Positions 34,752 to 47,171 of a DNA stretch of 64,000 nt are shown piece by piece. The notes under the pieces were generated by a model, which did not search any database, was not told where the DNA came from, and worked only from the letters and a program-made list of their open reading frames with translations. Location of the stretch: contig JASDFA010000016.1 of assembly GCA_035772735.1 (NCBI GenBank), positions 142,612,501-142,676,500 of the forward strand, in the 5' to 3' direction. Numbering within the stretch: position 1 is the stretch's first letter; every line of letters starts with the position of its first letter. This stretch comes from Datura wrightii. Its lineage: Eukaryota; Streptophyta; Magnoliopsida; Solanales; Solanaceae. Position numbers and translations under genes: made by a program.

Positions 34752-36204
34752 TTGTCTATCATAGGTATACTTAATTCATGTTTCAAAAGTTGAATTTTGA
34801 TTCATGGGGATGTTTTATAATGTTTTCACTTACAATTCATGTTTTCAAAGTTTTTTAAATTATGATGCCTAATAATGAAAGTTAATGAAAGGTTGATATT
34901 ATGATATATGTTTCCAAGTATGATGAGATGTATATTATGAAAGTATGATTTCAAATTATCCATGTTTACAACCATGATTTTTGACTATCTAGAGCATGTC
35001 TAAGCTTGGGGAAAACCCGCATGATTTATGTATGTTTTTATCTTTTAGCTCAATGTTATGATATTAGCTTATCACATGGTTTTCAATTCTATACTCCCAC
35101 TTTTAGCTTGTGGTATGTTTTGGGCTAAGTCTCCTTATACTTAGATTTCAAATTATATATGTAATTTCAAGATTAGCTTCGTCAAAAGGCGATGGTTCAT
35201 TGAAAAATAATGGAGAGCATATGCATGTCTTAGGGAGTAGTGTCTAGCACCGAGTAGACTAGGGGCATATAAAAACCCTGTGTCTAGAAGTCCGTGACAA
35301 TGTAGGTTTACATATATACTTCGGGACCTCCCTTGTGAGCCTTCCCCTCCCCCGAATGGGCCTTCAGCTTGATATCGATATCCTGGTAGCGTCCTTAGCC
35401 TGACAAGGCTTTGGACGGCTATGTCCACTTGAGTGTAATAGTTGGGACTACATAAACTCTATAATGGTAATGTCAGTTATATGACGAGTCTCCCATTTTT
35501 CCTCATGATTTCAGTTATGCATGTTCATTAGTCATGATATTGTGTTTTCAGTAGGTTTGACCAAGATGTTCAGTTTTACTTATGAATAATCAATTTCAGC
35601 TTTGGGTCATTCAATTTAGTTATAATATATAGTTATGTTTAAATCATGTTTTTAGATACTAGCATGCAGGCCTTACTCTCAAAATCTTATGATGGAATAT
35701 TTTATGTTATGCTTGATTGTTGATTTTTACTTACTTTGCAGTTTTACTTACCTTGCAGATTTGGTACATTCCGCGTACTGAGCCCATACTCTATGAGTTA
35801 TCATTTCATGATACAGGCTCGGATTTTTAGGTTTAGTCCCGTCATTATCTAGATCCTCAATGTAAGCATCTCTCAGCTAGAGTTGGTGATTCCTCAACCT
35901 TTGAGAGCCCTTTGTTCAGTTGTAGTCAGTATTGTCAGATTCAGTCTTTATTGAGTTAGTTGGGGTCTTGACCTATCAACTTGTTAGTATGTATAGGCTT
36001 ATCATTCATAGTATGTATTCAGCTTCATACTTGTGTTATGTATTCAGATGTTATTACATTCTCAAACTTTTTCTATTTCATGTTAGACTTTCTGCATTTG
36101 TTATGTTGAGTTTTAGATGTCATGTTCATGCCATGGGTCGACTTGGAGCCTCTCAGGGTTCTTTGTCTTGTGTCTCGATCCAGCCCTATGTTCGAGTCGT
36201 GACA
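34752..36204 (+). repeat. Chromovirus LTR, 3' portion (Tek-B)
   Basis: It aligns with the second two-thirds of the Tek LTRs (landmarks near 34,935, 35,230-35,440 and 35,760) and ends GTCGTGACA at 36,204. The left edge is the outer end of Ath-3. It begins at an LTR position upstream of where Tek-A's 3' LTR was cut, and is more diverged, so it is not the other half of that LTR. The right flank is RNase H sequence of Tek-C. Confidence 0.75.
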
Positions 36205-38000
36205 AAAAACTATTCGACTCATGACCTTGAGTTTTTGGTGGTAGTATTTGCATTAAAGATTTTGCATCATTATCTCTATGATGTATATGTTGATGTGTTC
36301 ACTGATCACAAGAGATTGTAGTATATTTTCAGCCAGAAAGAGCTAAATCTCAGGCAGAGAAGATGACTCGAGTTTCTTAAAGATTACGATATAAGTATTC
36401 TCTAAAGTCCATGGATAGCCAATGTAGTTGTTGAAGCTCTTAGTAGATTGTCTATGGGGAGTACAATTCTTATAGAGAAAGGAAATAAAAAGTTATCTAA
36501 GGACATATATATACTCTAATGCTTGGGAGTTCATCTTCAAGACTTTGATGAAGGTAGTGTGCTTAAAGAAAAATAGAACAGAGATCCCATCTTGCTCTGG
36601 CTAAAGGAAGAAGTTCACAAGCAAATAGTGTTAGTTTTTGTACAAGGGGGAGATGGTGTCTTGAGGTATCAAGACAGGTTATGTTTCCCAGACATAGATG
36701 GTCTCAGAGGTAGAATGATCACAAAAGTGCATAGTTCCAGGTTTTTGATTCATCCATGTTCCATGAAAATGTACTACGACTTGAGAAAATTCTATTGATG
36801 TAATGGTATTAAGAGAAATATTGTGGATTTTGTTGCTAAATGTTTGAGCTATTAGCAGGTTAAAGTAAAGCACCAAAGATCATATGGCATAGCTCAAAAA
36901 ATAGTACTCCTTGACTGGATGTGGAAGATGATCAGTATGGACTTTATCATTGATCTACCGCGGTTCCAATGATAGCATGACTCAACTTGGGTAATCATAG
37001 ATCGCATTACCAAGTCAGCCCATTTCTTTCCTGTAAAGACTACAGGTTTAGCTGAAGAATATGGTAGACTATTCATTAACGAAGTGGTCAGACATCATGG
37101 AGTCCCATTATCCATCATTTCAGATAGGGGCGCTTAGTTCACCGTCCAGTTTTGGAAGTCATTTAAGCAGGGGTTAGGTTCAAAGGTGAACCTCAATACT
37201 GCTTTTCACCCGTAGACATATGGTCCGATAAAATGTACTATTTAAACTTTGAAGGATATGATAAGAACGTATATTATTGAATTCAAGGGAAATAGGGAAG
37301 ACCATTCTCCTCTATAAAATTTGCATATAACAACAACTATCACTCTAGTATCCAGATGGCCCTTTACGAGGCTCTCTATGAGCAGAGGTGTAGATCCATG
37401 TTTAGTTGGTTCAAAGATGATGAAGCAGATTTGATAGGGCCAAATTTAGTACAATAGTCCATGGAGAAGTTTAAAACCATTCAGGAGAAATTGAAGACTT
37501 TTTAGATTCGCCAAAAGTCCTATACTAATGTTAGATACAACTATTTAGAGTTTTCAATAAATGATTGGGTTTATTAGAAGGTTTCGCCCATGAAGGGTAT
37601 TATAAGAATAGGGAATAAAGGGAAGTAAAATCCCCTCTATATTGGTTTGCATGAAATTTTAAAGAGAATTGGCAAGGCTGCTTATGAGTTGTAGCTACCA
37701 ACTAAGCTAGCAACAGTCTACCCAGTCTTCCACATTTCTATGCCTAAGAAATGTATGGATGAACCATCACTCATTGTGCCTACATAAAGTGTTGGGGTGA
37801 AGGACAACTTATCCTATGAAGAGGTTCCATTCATGATTCTTTGATTGTTAGGTTCACAGGTTGAGAACCAAAAAGGTAGTGTCTGTAAAGGTCTTGTGGA
37901 GAAATCAATTTGTTGAAGATTCTATATGAAAAGCCAAAGGAGATATAAATATTACATGTCCTCATCCATTCACTGCTAGGATGAAGATACCAAAGGTATT
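36205..38000 (+). pseudogene. Tek-C RNase H, integrase and chromodomain remnant
   Basis: RNase H resumes at KNYSTHDLEFLVVVFALK, and the VFTDHKRL and EALSRLS blocks follow. The integrase zinc domain is readable at 36,592-36,798. The core retains MDFIIDLP and IISDRGA, but at the catalytic Glu position the codon at 37,231-37,233 is Lys, and stops are frequent from 37,210 on. Chromodomain residues VLWRNQFVED appear near 37,890-37,920. This is the most decayed pol in the window. Confidence 0.75.
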
Positions 38001-38195
38001 AACCCTCTTCTTAGTTTAGACTCAATACCTATGCTTTGTCTTTGAGTGGTCATAACCTCTATGCTTATGTTTGTGCCTTGTATCCCCTATATGTGATTGT
38101 GACCTTAACAGTAATTTCAACCCTAAGTCGTAATTGAGATGTATTTCTTATGTTTTTTCACTCTAGTTGACCTTCATTCAAGGACAAATGATCCA

Positions 38196-38208
38196 AAGAT
38201 GGGGGTAT
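38196..38208 (+). other. Polypurine tract of Tek-C
   Basis: AAAGATGGGGGTA lies immediately before the LTR start at 38,211, in the same position as CATGGGGGAGATA in Tek-A. Confidence 0.65.
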
Positions 38209-38210
38209 AT

Positions 38211-40442
38211 TGCAACACCTCAAATTTTGAACCAACATTTTGACAACATTTAGAAATGTTCCAAAACTATTTTGGAATTTGTTGTCGATTCCACAAAAAA
38301 CAATTTCAGAGAATGGCTCTTCGATTGGATCATGGTTGTGCCCTTTGATTTTATTTCTTCCACAATTTCACAGAAGGCTTGACAATCCATTGTTTAGAAG
38401 AACACCATCCTATCAACCATGGAAATACATCAGAGAAGTGCCCAAACCTTTAGTGTATTTCCATGACTCAGTCGAGAGACCATCATTCAAAAGAACAATC
38501 TATCCTGTCAACCATGGAAAATTATCAGAGAATTAGCCAGACCCCAAAGTAAAAGGACAGTCCAGTTGATAGTCTGTCATTCTAGTTGACAACCCATTTA
38601 CCGGACTATTAACGCCAGAAAATTTTTCCATTCAATCCGATGGCCCAATTGACGGTCTATCATTCAGAAAAATAGACCATCCTCCCAGTTGTGGACATCA
38701 ATTTTCTAAGCAACTATAAATAGACGGCTAGTCATTTTTCTAATGTTTTTCTAAGTCCAGACCATTTCTCTCAACCCTAGGTGACGTGAAACATTCATCA
38801 AGCGCTAGGTATGTCTTTCGCAACATTCCTAAGGTAGGACTATCAATTATTAACCCTAACCTATGGGTTATATTGCATTTTTTATGCAAAATCCTAGGAA
38901 TCATTGAACGAACCAGTTCATAAGGTCTCAAAGTTAGTTTTCCAGATTCTTCATTACAGATTGGAGCATCTGAGGTATGTAAGGCTATTCATAGTAAGGA
39001 ACTATTTTCTTTCTCATGCCCTACATCTCTATTTTAATTGTTAGAAGTAGTTAAAAGCTAGGGTTTTTCCCAAATCCTATGAATTGGGTTTTCTTCCCTA
39101 TTATCTATGTTACACATTGTTGTCCCTTTGTTTTACATGTTGGTATCCTTACGTCTTATGATTTTGATTTATGGTTCATGTCATTCTATTTCATGAGCCC
39201 TTACTTTTACTTAAGGTTATATTTTCAAAAGCTTTGTGATTAGACATACGCATTGTTTTCATAACTATATTAGTCTCCAATTTCAAAGAGAACTTTCCAA
39301 AAAAGAGTTTCTATTCAGTCAGCTTTAGCTTCAGTATATGATTTCATAAAGAAAGTAAAATTATGTTTTTGAAACGTAGTTTTGGGCATAAAGGCTCACC
39401 ACCAGAGTACAATTTTGAGCATAACATCTCTCCAGTATCAATATATATACACTGATTCCTGAGCCATATATCTTTACAATGTTGTTTTAGTTACCTTAGA
39501 TAGGCATATTTCATGGGCATTGTTTTGAGAGGATTATTAGCACCAAGATGGGTAGAGGGTTTAGATAACCTAAAATCTGAATACTATATAGCCAGCAAAG
39601 GTTAGGTAATGTTGTTGGTTCAGGAAACTCCTCGAATAGCCCCTAGTAAGGGCTTAAGTTGGATCCAAAATTTAGTTTAGTCATCTACCTTAAAAAGCTT
39701 TAGACATCTCTTCTAACTGGGCCAAAGATTGTACATCATTCGATCACATGGTTTATGTTGATTAAGAAAAATCCCAACAAAACTAATGTGGTTTCAAAAG
39801 TTATCTTTGATAAACATTTTTTAGTTTTTAGGATCTTTACACAGTATTTATACTTGTGTTTTTATTGCATCATTCGAAGAATTTGGTTTTTATTTAGTTA
39901 CTCTTTTAGGTCTAGTGTTTTAGTTAGCCTATTGCTTCATTCAGCTATTTTACATACCATACATTCCCTCCTCTGACTCCATTTTGCGTAGTATCTTTAT
40001 ATGATGCAGATTTAGGTGTTCAGGATTGGCAACATACGCATCAGTAGGATCTCTTCCATTCAGCATTGGTGAGACCTCCTATTTTTCGGAGGGCTCCAAT
40101 CTTTCCCTTATCTATTGGTAGTAGTAGTTCAATATGGTAGATGAGGGCCTATGCCTAAGAAATTCTTAACTATTATAACCCTTCATAGACTAGTTAGTTG
40201 AGTTAGTATTTTCAGTTGTTTTACAAACTCTTTTATACTCAGACTTCAGTTATGAAAGTATAAAGTTTACTTATCTAAAAAGTTCATTGAAATTTGTTTT
40301 CTAAAGGAGTTTTGCATGCCCATTATAATTATAGCTTCCGATGGTAAATTCAGTTTAGTAGTAAGCTAGGCCAAGGGTTCGCTTAGGCCATTAGTGGTTT
40401 TGAGTGCTGGCCACGCCTAGGGTGTAGAAATGGGGCATGGCA
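38211..40442 (+). repeat. 3' LTR of Tek-C
   Basis: It starts TGCAACACCTC and ends GGGGCATGGCA, a decayed GGGCGTGACA; 2,232 bp. A TATA box (TATAAATA) is at 38,715-38,722. U3 carries a different degenerate repeat (GTTGACAACCC / CCATTTACC-like phrases near 38,500-38,700) rather than CGASTCG palindromes. Beyond the right end lies LINE sequence. Confidence 0.75.
38715..38722 (+). promoter_or_regulatory. TATA box of the Tek-C LTR
   Basis: TATAAATA about 500 bases into the LTR, at the end of the U3 repeats. Confidence 0.6.
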
Positions 40443-41571
40443 ACCTAATACAAAATTATTTTATAGGTAATGTCTTTCCCATGTCGTCATGAGTTCCTTC
40501 TCTTTCATAATGGCCACATAAGGATTTTAGGGGTTGTCTAATAAATAATCAGTAGCTTAGGATTTGTGCATGATGTCCAGTATTTGATTATAACATGTTG
40601 TAGTTGCAACCTTTCAATATTTAGACCTGCATAGGATGAAAACTATCTCTAAAGATTTAAGGCTATTAGATATGTTTGAAATATGTAAGATATTGTTTCT
40701 TGTTTATACTTCTCATAAGACCAACATCTAAAGACATTGGTGATCCTCATGATTGCTAAATTTTCATCAGTAGAAGTTCTCTTCTTTCATGCCCTTCCTA
40801 TAAAGACACAGATTTTGATTTGAAGTCCCTTCACCAGGATAGTTTCTCATCTTCTCCTTACTTCATCCTAGGAAGACTTCAAACTGAATCTCCTAGTACT
40901 ATTGTTAATCCATCATACTTTATCATTGTTCTCATTAGTAAGCTTTAGGAGGATGCTCTCTTTGATTTGCTATGCTATGTCATTCGATAGAGAATTCTAA
41001 AGTTTCTATAATTCCAAGTTCCATTCCTTATGAAATCCTTTACTTATATTTCCTTACACATGGCTTGATTGTTCATAAAATATAATGCTCCTAGCTTGTT
41101 ATAGTTTCCATACTAGGAACTTGAATTTTCTACATTTAGCTGCCACTATAGTTGATGTTCTATCTCTTCCCTCATATCTATCATCTTCTTCCAAACATAT
41201 GAAATTCGTGTCCATAATCTATTATTGGGTCTACCTTTTAAAAATATCTATTATCAAGGTAATAACTCCATAGTTACCTTTATGTTTTAAAAGCTTTGGA
41301 AATATCATGTAGTGATTTGAAGCCTATTCCTTCCTCATCCTTTGAGAAGCATATGTGATTTCAGGCCACCCAATGTTTACTTTTTACCCAGCAGTGTTAC
41401 TCTAGAAGAAGTTTGTAAAAATTTTGTGTATCGTCTCAATTACTCTTCCAACTGGGTTCATAACTAATAAGAAATAGACTAGCATGGTTTGTACCACATG
41501 ACTCTTCTCTTCACATTTTTAACAAGATACTCATAATATATTATTGATAATGTCCAAATCCACTCATCAAA
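40443..41571 (-). pseudogene. L1-type LINE, 3' end of ORF2, degenerate
   Basis: Minus-strand translation, allowing frameshifts, gives in order: a KSKHWVAWN block followed by SKDEEGIGFKSLHDISKAF (about 41,360-41,270), MIDMREEIEHQ (about 41,190), KLGALYFMNNQ (about 41,090), FIRNGTWNYR (about 41,035) and WINNSTRRFSLKSSW (about 40,900). This is the region after the reverse transcriptase core of plant L1 LINEs (zf-RVT type). Stops and indels are frequent. The RT core and endonuclease are absent; the upstream side meets an LTR at 41,572. The 3' end and any poly(A) are not visible at the Tek-C LTR boundary. Confidence 0.8.
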
Positions 41572-42716
41572 TGATAAGGTGTATGCAGTCATATGCAATA
41601 TAATTTACCCAACTTGGAGTCGGGGTCGAATCGACAGGGAATGACGAGTGATTACTACTAAAGCTGTAAATCAATCCAAACAAACTAGCATCACTGCATC
41701 ATAATTTATAAAATAAATATTTGGGGGAAAATAACGCCGCTATATGATTCTAAAAGCACTAACAAAGTAGGGAAATGTGAATTCAAGCAACAATTTAAGA
41801 AAGTACTATGGATGTGCTATTGATGGGGTGTCGATATGGTTTGGGTAAATTGTTAAGTCTCAAGAACCAACTAAAAATATTAATAGCCATGGATAAGGTT
41901 GTACCCAATATTTTTCAACCATTTGGGTATATTTTACTTGGGTTCTTTTGAACCGCAAGATCACATAACTAATTATCCATATTGACTTGGAGAAGAGTTA
42001 AGCTATTTCTAGCCTTAACTCTTGAATGAGTTATGAAAATGGGTTTTTTCTATCTCTAGCCCAACCCCACACCTTCAAAACTCAATTTCCCCTAATGCTT
42101 TCTCACCCATATCCTACTTCCCTTTCTCAAGCAAAAGCAAGATAGGTAAACACAATTTATTTTTGCAACTATAGACATTTCAATTAAAACATAGAGAAAG
42201 CATTATATTCATGCATAATAAGTAATTCTAAGACTAAAGAAACAACACCCAATCCATTTTAAACCCCTTTCAAGCACACACCCCTAGCAATAAAATTTGA
42301 TACTCATGAATGGGGACACGAAGATTATATCAAAAAAAGATTCATTAACATTCATCATTGATTAGTAAATTTAAGCTTCAAAGTATGCTTCAATAGTGGG
42401 TTCTTACCCTTACAATGTGAAGATGAAGAAGACAAGCTCTCACTTCTCTCTATGTTTTCCTCTCTACAAAAATTAATATTCAAAAAGTTTTCTTTCCTAA
42501 TATTGAGATGTGTACAAATTAGGGATAGTCTGCTCCTCTTTATTATGCACAGAATCCTATTTTTTCATTGAGAAGCATCCAAAATATCCTTGTGCTAGAC
42601 CTGGACAATTTTTCCTTTTTTTAGCACGGAGCTCACTTGCATGACACCTGCATTTTACAGGTGCTCATCCGCAAGACGCAAGCCTCTCGCAGCTCTGGTT
42701 CAGAGAAACCTACACA
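41572..42716 (-). repeat. Athila/Tat-like LTR, unassigned
   Basis: The left end TGATAAGG and the motif TCGGGGTCGAATCGACAGGG (41,620-41,639) match the U5 side of Athila LTRs (compare GGGGTCGAATACCACAAGG near 31,137), so the orientation is minus. The upper end is near 42,702-42,716, where chromovirus RT begins; I cannot fix it exactly. No PBS, PPT or coding region belongs to it here, so it is a solo or truncated LTR. Confidence 0.55.
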
Positions 42717-43700
42717 GTATTGGAGCAGATGTCAATCTATTTTTCAGCTCCTGGAAACCCTGCTCACAACTATCGGTCTAGTGAAATTTAGCTGCCTTAT
42801 GAGTTAATCTGGTCAACGACGCTGATAAGGTGGAGATCCTTCCACAAACCTTCTGTAATACCCGACTAACCCCAGAAAACTGCGAACCTTGATTGGAGTT
42901 GTGCATCTAGGCCAGGTCTTTACTGCCTCTATTTTCTGTGAGTCAATGTGGATACCTGCATCCAACACAATATGGCATAAGAAAGCTATAGAATTAAACC
43001 AGAACTCACATTTCAAGAACTTCGCATATAACTGGCGGTCTCCGAGGATTTAGAGTACCGTTCGCAAATGCTCTCTGTGTTCAGCTTCAAAGCGGGAATA
43101 TACTAGAATATCATCAATAAATACTATCATAAACAGATCTAAATATGGCCTTAAGATGTTGTTCATCAGATCCATAAACACTACTAGGGATTCGTCAATC
43201 CGAAGGACATGACCAAGAATTCAAAATGACTATACCTGGTCCTGAAGGCTATCTTTAGGATATCTTTCTCCCAGACCCGTACTTGATGATATCTTGACCT
43301 CATGTCGATCTAGGAGAAATATTTTTCCCCCTGCAGCAAGTCAAACAAGTCATCTATCCTTGGAAGTGGATATTTATACTTAATAGTAACTTTATACAAC
43401 TGTCGATAATCTATACACATTCATAGGGAGCCATCTTTCTTCCTCACAAACAGAATTGGCACACCCCACGGTGAGGCACTCGGCCTAATAAATCTCATAT
43501 CTAGCAAATCTTTCAACTGTTCTTTCAATTCCCTCAACTCGGTAGGAGCCATTCGGTATGGAGGGATGAATATAGGTTGTGTGTCTAGTGGTAGGTCAAT
43601 AGAGAAATCTATCTCACGCTTTGGGGAAAACCAGGAAGCTCGCCTGGAAACACATCGGGAAACTCACTAACCATAGTAGTGGACTAAAGGGTTGGGGATT
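42717..43700 (-). pseudogene. Tek-D reverse transcriptase
   Basis: Open at 43,016-42,813 (EFWFNSIAFLCHIVLDAGI, VRSFLGLVGYYRRFVEG). Upstream, the catalytic motif reads FIDDILVYS on the minus strand at about 43,120-43,094 with both aspartates. The N-terminal PPYRMAPTE block lies near 43,560-43,540. It ends at RLTSAPIL (about 42,737-42,715), the RT-RNase H boundary, where the other repeat begins. Confidence 0.8.
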
Positions 43701-43812
43701 CTGCTTTCATATCCTAAACCTTAACAATATGGCAGATATAGTGCTTTGCTATCAACTTCCTCGCTTGAAGATAGGATATGAACCTACCTTTTGGCGTAGC
43801 TGCATTGCCTTT

Positions 43813-44165
43813 TCATTCTCCCACTACCTTCCATGGAAAGTGAAATTGAATGGTCTTATTCCAACATTCCAAATTGGCATCATATGGCGCTAACCAATCC
43901 ATACCCATAATTACATTAAAATCAATTATTTCAAGCTCCACTAAATCAGCTAAGGTCTGACAACCAACAATCTTTATTGTACAACGCCAGTAAATTGTCT
44001 TAGCAATAATAGAGTCACTAATAGGTGTAAACATCAAGAATTGTCGCTAAAGAAATTCTGGTGTTATACCAAACCTCTATGCCATTAACGGAGTAACATA
44101 AGACAAAGTACATCCTGGATCAATAAAACCATAAATCAGGTGAGAACAAACATCCAGCATACCTA
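43813..44165 (-). pseudogene. Tek-D aspartic protease
   Basis: The active site reads GFIDPGCTLSYVTPLMA at about 44,130-44,080 with the catalytic Asp retained. The C-terminal landmark is DFNVIMGMDWLAPYDA at about 43,940-43,890. A stop at about 44,048-44,050 separates the halves. Confidence 0.8.
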
Positions 44166-44854
44166 TCACAACATCAAGTGATGACTCTGACTCCTGTCGT
44201 CCTGGTAAGGCATAAGTACGATCCGAACCACGGCCAGAACTGGATGCCCCTGTTCTACCTCTGCCTCTGCCGGCTTGGGCTGAGGGTCTGCGCCCTGCCG
44301 AAGGTTCTGGAACATGTGATCCTGCTGTAGACCTGTTCTGCTAGTCCTGGTCACCCTGATCTCTGGTCAGAGAATACCTCATCATATGGCCCTCTTTCCC
44401 ACAAGTATAACAAGAAGTAGTGTCGTATCTACGCCTCCCAAAATGTCATCGACTACAAATGGTACAACATGGAATAACGGGCCAGTTTTGATCTAATCCC
44501 CTCTACTGTTGGGAACCTGATGCTCGCGAGCTGTCGCTGGGACCTGACTATCTATGACAATCTGATCTACCACTTTACTACTATTGCTGAGGGGAAGTTC
44601 TTGGTGGTCTACCTGACATTCGCAGCCTAAGTCTGCCATGAAATTCTGTCTGCATAACAATGGGCCTAGCCCTTCGGTGTTGCCCCTGATTTTCTCTTTC
44701 TACCTCATGCTGGCCCCGCCTGATCCCTTTGAAGTTTTGTGCAAAAGCCTGAATGCGTGCAATGTCCATATCCTCTTATAAGTTGCTGCAGTACAAGTTT
44801 CCACATACTCCAGAAGAATCCACATGATTAATCGATGTACGGATGGCATGGTAT
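44166..44854 (-). pseudogene. Tek-D gag, C-terminal part
   Basis: MDIARIQAFAQNFKGIR at 44,769-44,719 is the end of the gag domain. A zinc knuckle at about 44,414-44,373 reads CYTCGKEGHMMRYS, in which the last Cys is replaced by Ser. An Arg/Gln/Pro-rich stretch leads to the protease. The N-terminal part is lost at the Tek-E insertion. Confidence 0.75.
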
Positions 44855-46962
44855 TGTAATAGTCCAAAAGTGCCTCAGATTAGTCCCGGGATCAAAATTG
44901 TGAAGTTGGTTGAAAGCTAGGGAATTATTGTAGGACGGACAGTGTAATGACTCGTGGTTGGGAAGCATGAGTCATGTTAGCATTCATGGGTTGGATTTTT
45001 GAGTTTTCATTAGACTTGATGGATGGATACCACAACTAGTTGGAAGCAACCACGAGTCGTGGTGAGGTTCATTGTGAGGGAAATTCAGGATTTTCAAGGA
45101 ACAGCAAACAGTCGACCTAATGACCTGTAAGATGGAACCACGACTCATCCTGTTGAGTCATGGCTAGTATCCGAAGTTAATTTCTGGGAAGTTAAGATAA
45201 CGGACCATACCACAAGTCATGATAGCATCCAACGACTCATTGGTACGCCCGTGGGATCAACCAGTGTAAGTTTTAAGGGTGATTTCATTAATGGTATTTT
45301 CGACCTTCCTATGCTCTTGGGCCCTAAAATACGTCGTTTTATGCATATTTATGGAAAGGTTAAGATAGGTTAAGTCCCCCTTTCATAGTCATTTCCATGC
45401 ATGCAAGTTAGGAAGAAATTAAGAGAGATCAAGCTATTCCTCAAGCTCTCCTTCATCAATTCTCCCTTGGACATTCAAGGAACCTTGGAATTTGATCTTA
45501 CCCAGGTCTTTAGGGTTAGGAATGGGTGTTTTCATTCACACCCATGCCCATTCACTATTAACTCATGGAAATCTATCAAAAATCTCATGGGGTTTTAATT
45601 TAATTTTTGTGAAAATCTAATGATTTACTAATGCGCTATCATGATTTGTGATTTACATCATATTTTGGTGGAGTTTGATTATATTTTACAACTATTTTGA
45701 ATGTAAAATTATTGATTTTGATTTCTACCAAATTTAGCCCAATTATGTATAATCTATGATGAATCGGGCTATGATTTTTACTTCAATGGTTGGTATTTTC
45801 AAACCCATCATGATTTATGACTTGAAATATGGATTTAATCAAACATCCATAATGATTTTTATGATTTAAAAGATATATCTATGAAGTACAAGTATGCATG
45901 AACCCTATGATTATGAATTATGTTTTGGCAGACTCACGGGCTTTATGTCATGGCTTGTCCACGAAGGTACAAGTATGTTTATGATTATCATGTTTAACTG
46001 GACCATAAATTCAGTCATATTATACAATGAGCACTATATATATATTGGGAGTAGTATTTAATACTGAGTAGGTTCGGGGCCTAGGTTCTGCCCCGGATCT
46101 CATAAACTACGTGCCACCGTAGGTATGTTGGGACCTCCTTTGCAACTTTCCCTATCCCAAATGGCCCTTTTCATGGTGATAAAACTTTCATGGTTCTACC
46201 CTTGGCAAGGTACGAACACCCTCCCGACTAGGATTACAAGTCGGGCTCCATGTGTGCTTATATGGGGTATGTCGGTGATGAGAATCTCCCACTGTTCCTC
46301 ATGATTTATGCATGTTTATGACTATGTATATTGGCTCAAGAGATGTTCAAAACAACATTTCTCTCATGATGATGATTACGAATATATTATGAATATTTCG
46401 CAAACCTTGAGCCTTATGTTATATTATGTTATGATATTTACGATATGAGCATGCTATCCTACTCTTATGACATTTTATGAGTTCTTTACATATTTTAAAT
46501 GTATGTTTTACTTACCTTGCAATACATTCCACGTACTGACCACATACTTTCTATGTTGTATTGTCTCGTGATACAGGACCCGGCTCTCAGGCTCATCTCC
46601 ATCCTTAGTTCCTTCTATAGTTTTCTATCAGCTTGTTGGTGAATCCTCATGTTTCGAAGGCCATACGACTAGACATTATGTTTTGTTTCAGTTCTGCTAG
46701 GTTAGTTGGTGATGTTGTCCCATCAACCCATCCTACATGATAGAGGCTTTCAGACCGTATGTAGTACTCAACTTATGTATATGTTTAGTATTTCTGAATG
46801 TTATGATATGCTATGTTGCGTTTACGTTTCCGCTATGTCTTATGATTAGTCTATCGCTTAATGTGAAGGAAGTTAGGTGTATGCTTATGCCATGGGTCGA
46901 CTTGGGGCCTCTTAGGGTTCCCTTTTCCACGTTACGAATCCAGGCCTACGTTCAGGTTGACA
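44855..46962 (+). repeat. 5' LTR of Tek-E
   Basis: TGTAATAGTCC ... GGTTGACA, 2,108 bp. It contains ACCACGAGTCGTGGT (45,049-45,063), a perfect 15-base palindrome around a central G. It is closest in layout to the solo LTR at 31,907. Confidence 0.9.
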
Positions 46963-46966
46963 AATT

Positions 46967-46977
46967 TGGTATCAGAG
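46967..46977 (+). other. Primer binding site of Tek-E
   Basis: TGGTATCAGAG, initiator-Met type; the next base, normally C, is A. It lies four bases after the LTR end. Confidence 0.8.
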
Positions 46978-47171
46978 AAATAGGTTTGAAGTGTCCTAGG
47001 GTTTTTGAAAGCCACGTTAAGTAGATTCTTTTTCATGGTTGTGAAGCGCGCCACACTTATGACAAAGAGGCTACGAGAAGTTTAGGAAATGTTTCCTTCT
47101 TTCGTGATGTATATCATGTGATAAAAACTCTTTATATCCTTCTAATTCGTGTTATTTGCGATTGTAGAATC

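Larger units (their letters stand above)
36205..40442 (+). mobile_element. Tek-C: chromovirus fragment, RNase H to 3' LTR
   Basis: It starts inside RNase H directly at the end of the Tek-B LTR, so it was the insertion target of that LTR. It continues through integrase, a chromodomain remnant and a PPT to a 2.2-kb LTR of a different subfamily (TGCAACACC...GGGCATGGCA). Confidence 0.8.
42717..44854 (-). mobile_element. Tek-D: chromovirus fragment, gag C-terminus to RT
   Basis: Minus-strand gag end, protease and RT, cut at the low end by the LTR-like segment and at the high end by the Tek-E 5' LTR (44,855). The gag and protease residues differ from Tek-A, Tek-E and Tek-F, so it is another subfamily. 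The flank next to the Tek-E LTR is GGTAT. Confidence 0.8.

Noticed and set aside
34752..36204. The other half of the Tek-A 3' LTR
   Set aside because: It starts at an LTR position upstream of the cut at 17,261 and is more diverged, so it must come from another copy.
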